Notes under the pieces: model-generated
Told to the model about the DNA's origin: nothing
The model's database searches: none
The model's input: only the letters and a program-made list of their open reading frames with translations
In this document: positions 63,541-64,000 of the stretch, piece after piece
How positions within the stretch are numbered: the first letter of the stretch is position 1
Layout of the letters: every line of letters begins with the position of its first letter
NCBI GenBank assembly: GCA_947496065.1
Contig: CANMBF010000004.1
Span: 43,697-107,696 of the forward strand
Direction of reading: 5' to 3'
DNA from: Bacteroidota bacterium
GTDB lineage: Bacteria; Bacteroidota; Bacteroidia; NS11-12g; UBA955
DNA length: 64,000 bases
Made by a program: the position numbers and the translations under genes

Positions 63541-64000
63541 TTAGTTGATTTTGCGAATCCAGATACTGCCGCCTTTGTTATGTAGGCATTTTGGCATGTT
63601 TTCTTTGAACCAATCTTCATGAAAATGCTCTACATAGGTATTGAACATTTCGATTTTGAAATCGGGGTTGTGCATCAAGAAACTTTTTAACAAATAGGTT
63701 TCGTTCCAGCCAAAGCCTTTCCAACCCAAAACCCAATCTTCAGGGTATTGAAATGGATAGAAAATATCGTGGAAATGAATCAATACACCTTTGTTTAATC
63801 TTGGCAAAATATCAAGTATGGCGCGATTAACGTCGCTATCTACCTTGCAAACGTGTGTTGAGTCGATAAACAAAATATCATTCTCCTGCAGTTGAGAGAA
63901 GGTGTCCAAATCGATTGTTTGGATATTCTTCACATGAATGGTGGTATTGGTTTTGTCTTTCTCAGTTAATAGCGAATACAATTTTTCAGGATGCGGCTCC
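63541..64000 (-). CDS. Class I SAM-dependent methyltransferase (5' end outside window)
   Basis: The frame runs into the right edge: reading from 64000 gives EPHPEKLYSLLTEKD, the strand-2 acidic loop of a class I methyltransferase, so the N-terminal half is missing. Also visible are DILFIDSTHVCKVDSDVNRAI (strand 4, Asp and His typical of the Methyltransf_24/cephalosporin-hydroxylase group) and GVLIHFHDIFYPFQYPEDW (strand 5). The C-terminal tail is WFKENMPKCLHNKGGSIWIRK. The substrate is unknown; such genes often act on glycans or small metabolites. Confidence 0.82.
   Translation of the reverse strand, partial: EPHPEKLYSLLTEKDKTNTTIHVKNIQTIDLDTFSQLQENDILFIDSTHVCKVDSDVNRAILDILPRLNKGVLIHFHDIFYPFQYPEDWVLGWKGFGWNETYLLKSFLMHNPDFKIEMFNTYVEHFHEDWFKENMPKCLHNKGGSIWIRKIN

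Overview
The window reads as a chromosomal stretch of a low-GC member of the phylum Bacteroidota, most likely from the Chitinophagales/Sphingobacteriales side. The reasons are Bacteroidota-type promoters (-7 TAnnTTTG, sometimes with a TTG at -33) and no obvious Shine-Dalgarno sequences. Cargo proteins of the type IX secretion system (T9SS) carry type A and type B C-terminal sorting domains. Bacteroidota-specific families are also present: DUF4290 next to murA, DUF4465 and a DUF5074-like propeller in a B12 operon, the Bacteroidota form of arginine decarboxylase, and a MurA with Asp in place of the catalytic Cys. Both ends cut a gene: ilvE at the left and a SAM methyltransferase at the right.

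Layout. 1-9.5 kb: housekeeping genes on the + strand (ilvE 3' part, ruvA, a 1-kb AT-rich spacer with degenerate 40-bp repeats, a UvrD/PcrA helicase, an outer-membrane protein, a lipoprotein, DUF4290, murA, a thioredoxin-fold protein without CxxC, grpE, dnaJ). 10.6-14.7 kb: an accessory-looking segment with threonine aldolase, a small secreted protein and a cytosolic histidine kinase whose N-terminus is a tandem 63-bp/21-residue coiled-coil repeat. The spacers here hold large imperfect palindromes resembling integron attC sites. 14.7-18.0 kb: a small membrane protein and a TolC/HlyD efflux pair without its inner-membrane partner. 18.2-21.7 kb: pheT and small Bacteroidota genes. 22.2-26.9 kb: a DUF11/T9SS-like secreted protein, DinB, a frameshifted GAF histidine kinase and a 2OG-Fe(II) oxygenase.

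27.2-36.5 kb: a tightly coupled three-gene operon for very large secreted proteins (about 1557, 670 and about 868 aa, the last broken by a frameshift). It has no recognisable function and is the best candidate here for an undescribed system. 36.9-37.9 kb: two tandem paralogues of a STAS/SpoIIAA-like family. 38-44.2 kb: EamA transporter, DUF2079 membrane protein, TPR protein, GT9 glycosyltransferase, a GT-C-like membrane protein and an L,D-transpeptidase, apparently an envelope/surface-glycan neighbourhood. 44.2-48.2 kb: a 1338-aa PKD-repeat adhesin-like protein with a T9SS type B domain. 48.3-49.6 kb: mpl (peptidoglycan recycling).

49.7-56.3 kb: a cobalamin-riboswitch-controlled B12 capture operon (TonB receptor BtuB, DUF4465/BtuH-like, a second T9SS cargo, a BtuG-like propeller lipoprotein, a Cys-rich CWC protein and a BtuF-like binding lipoprotein). 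Two of its capture proteins carry T9SS tails. 56.5-64 kb: TolB-like protein, arginine decarboxylase, a small membrane protein plus surE, a CvfB-like S1 protein, gyrB and the truncated methyltransferase.
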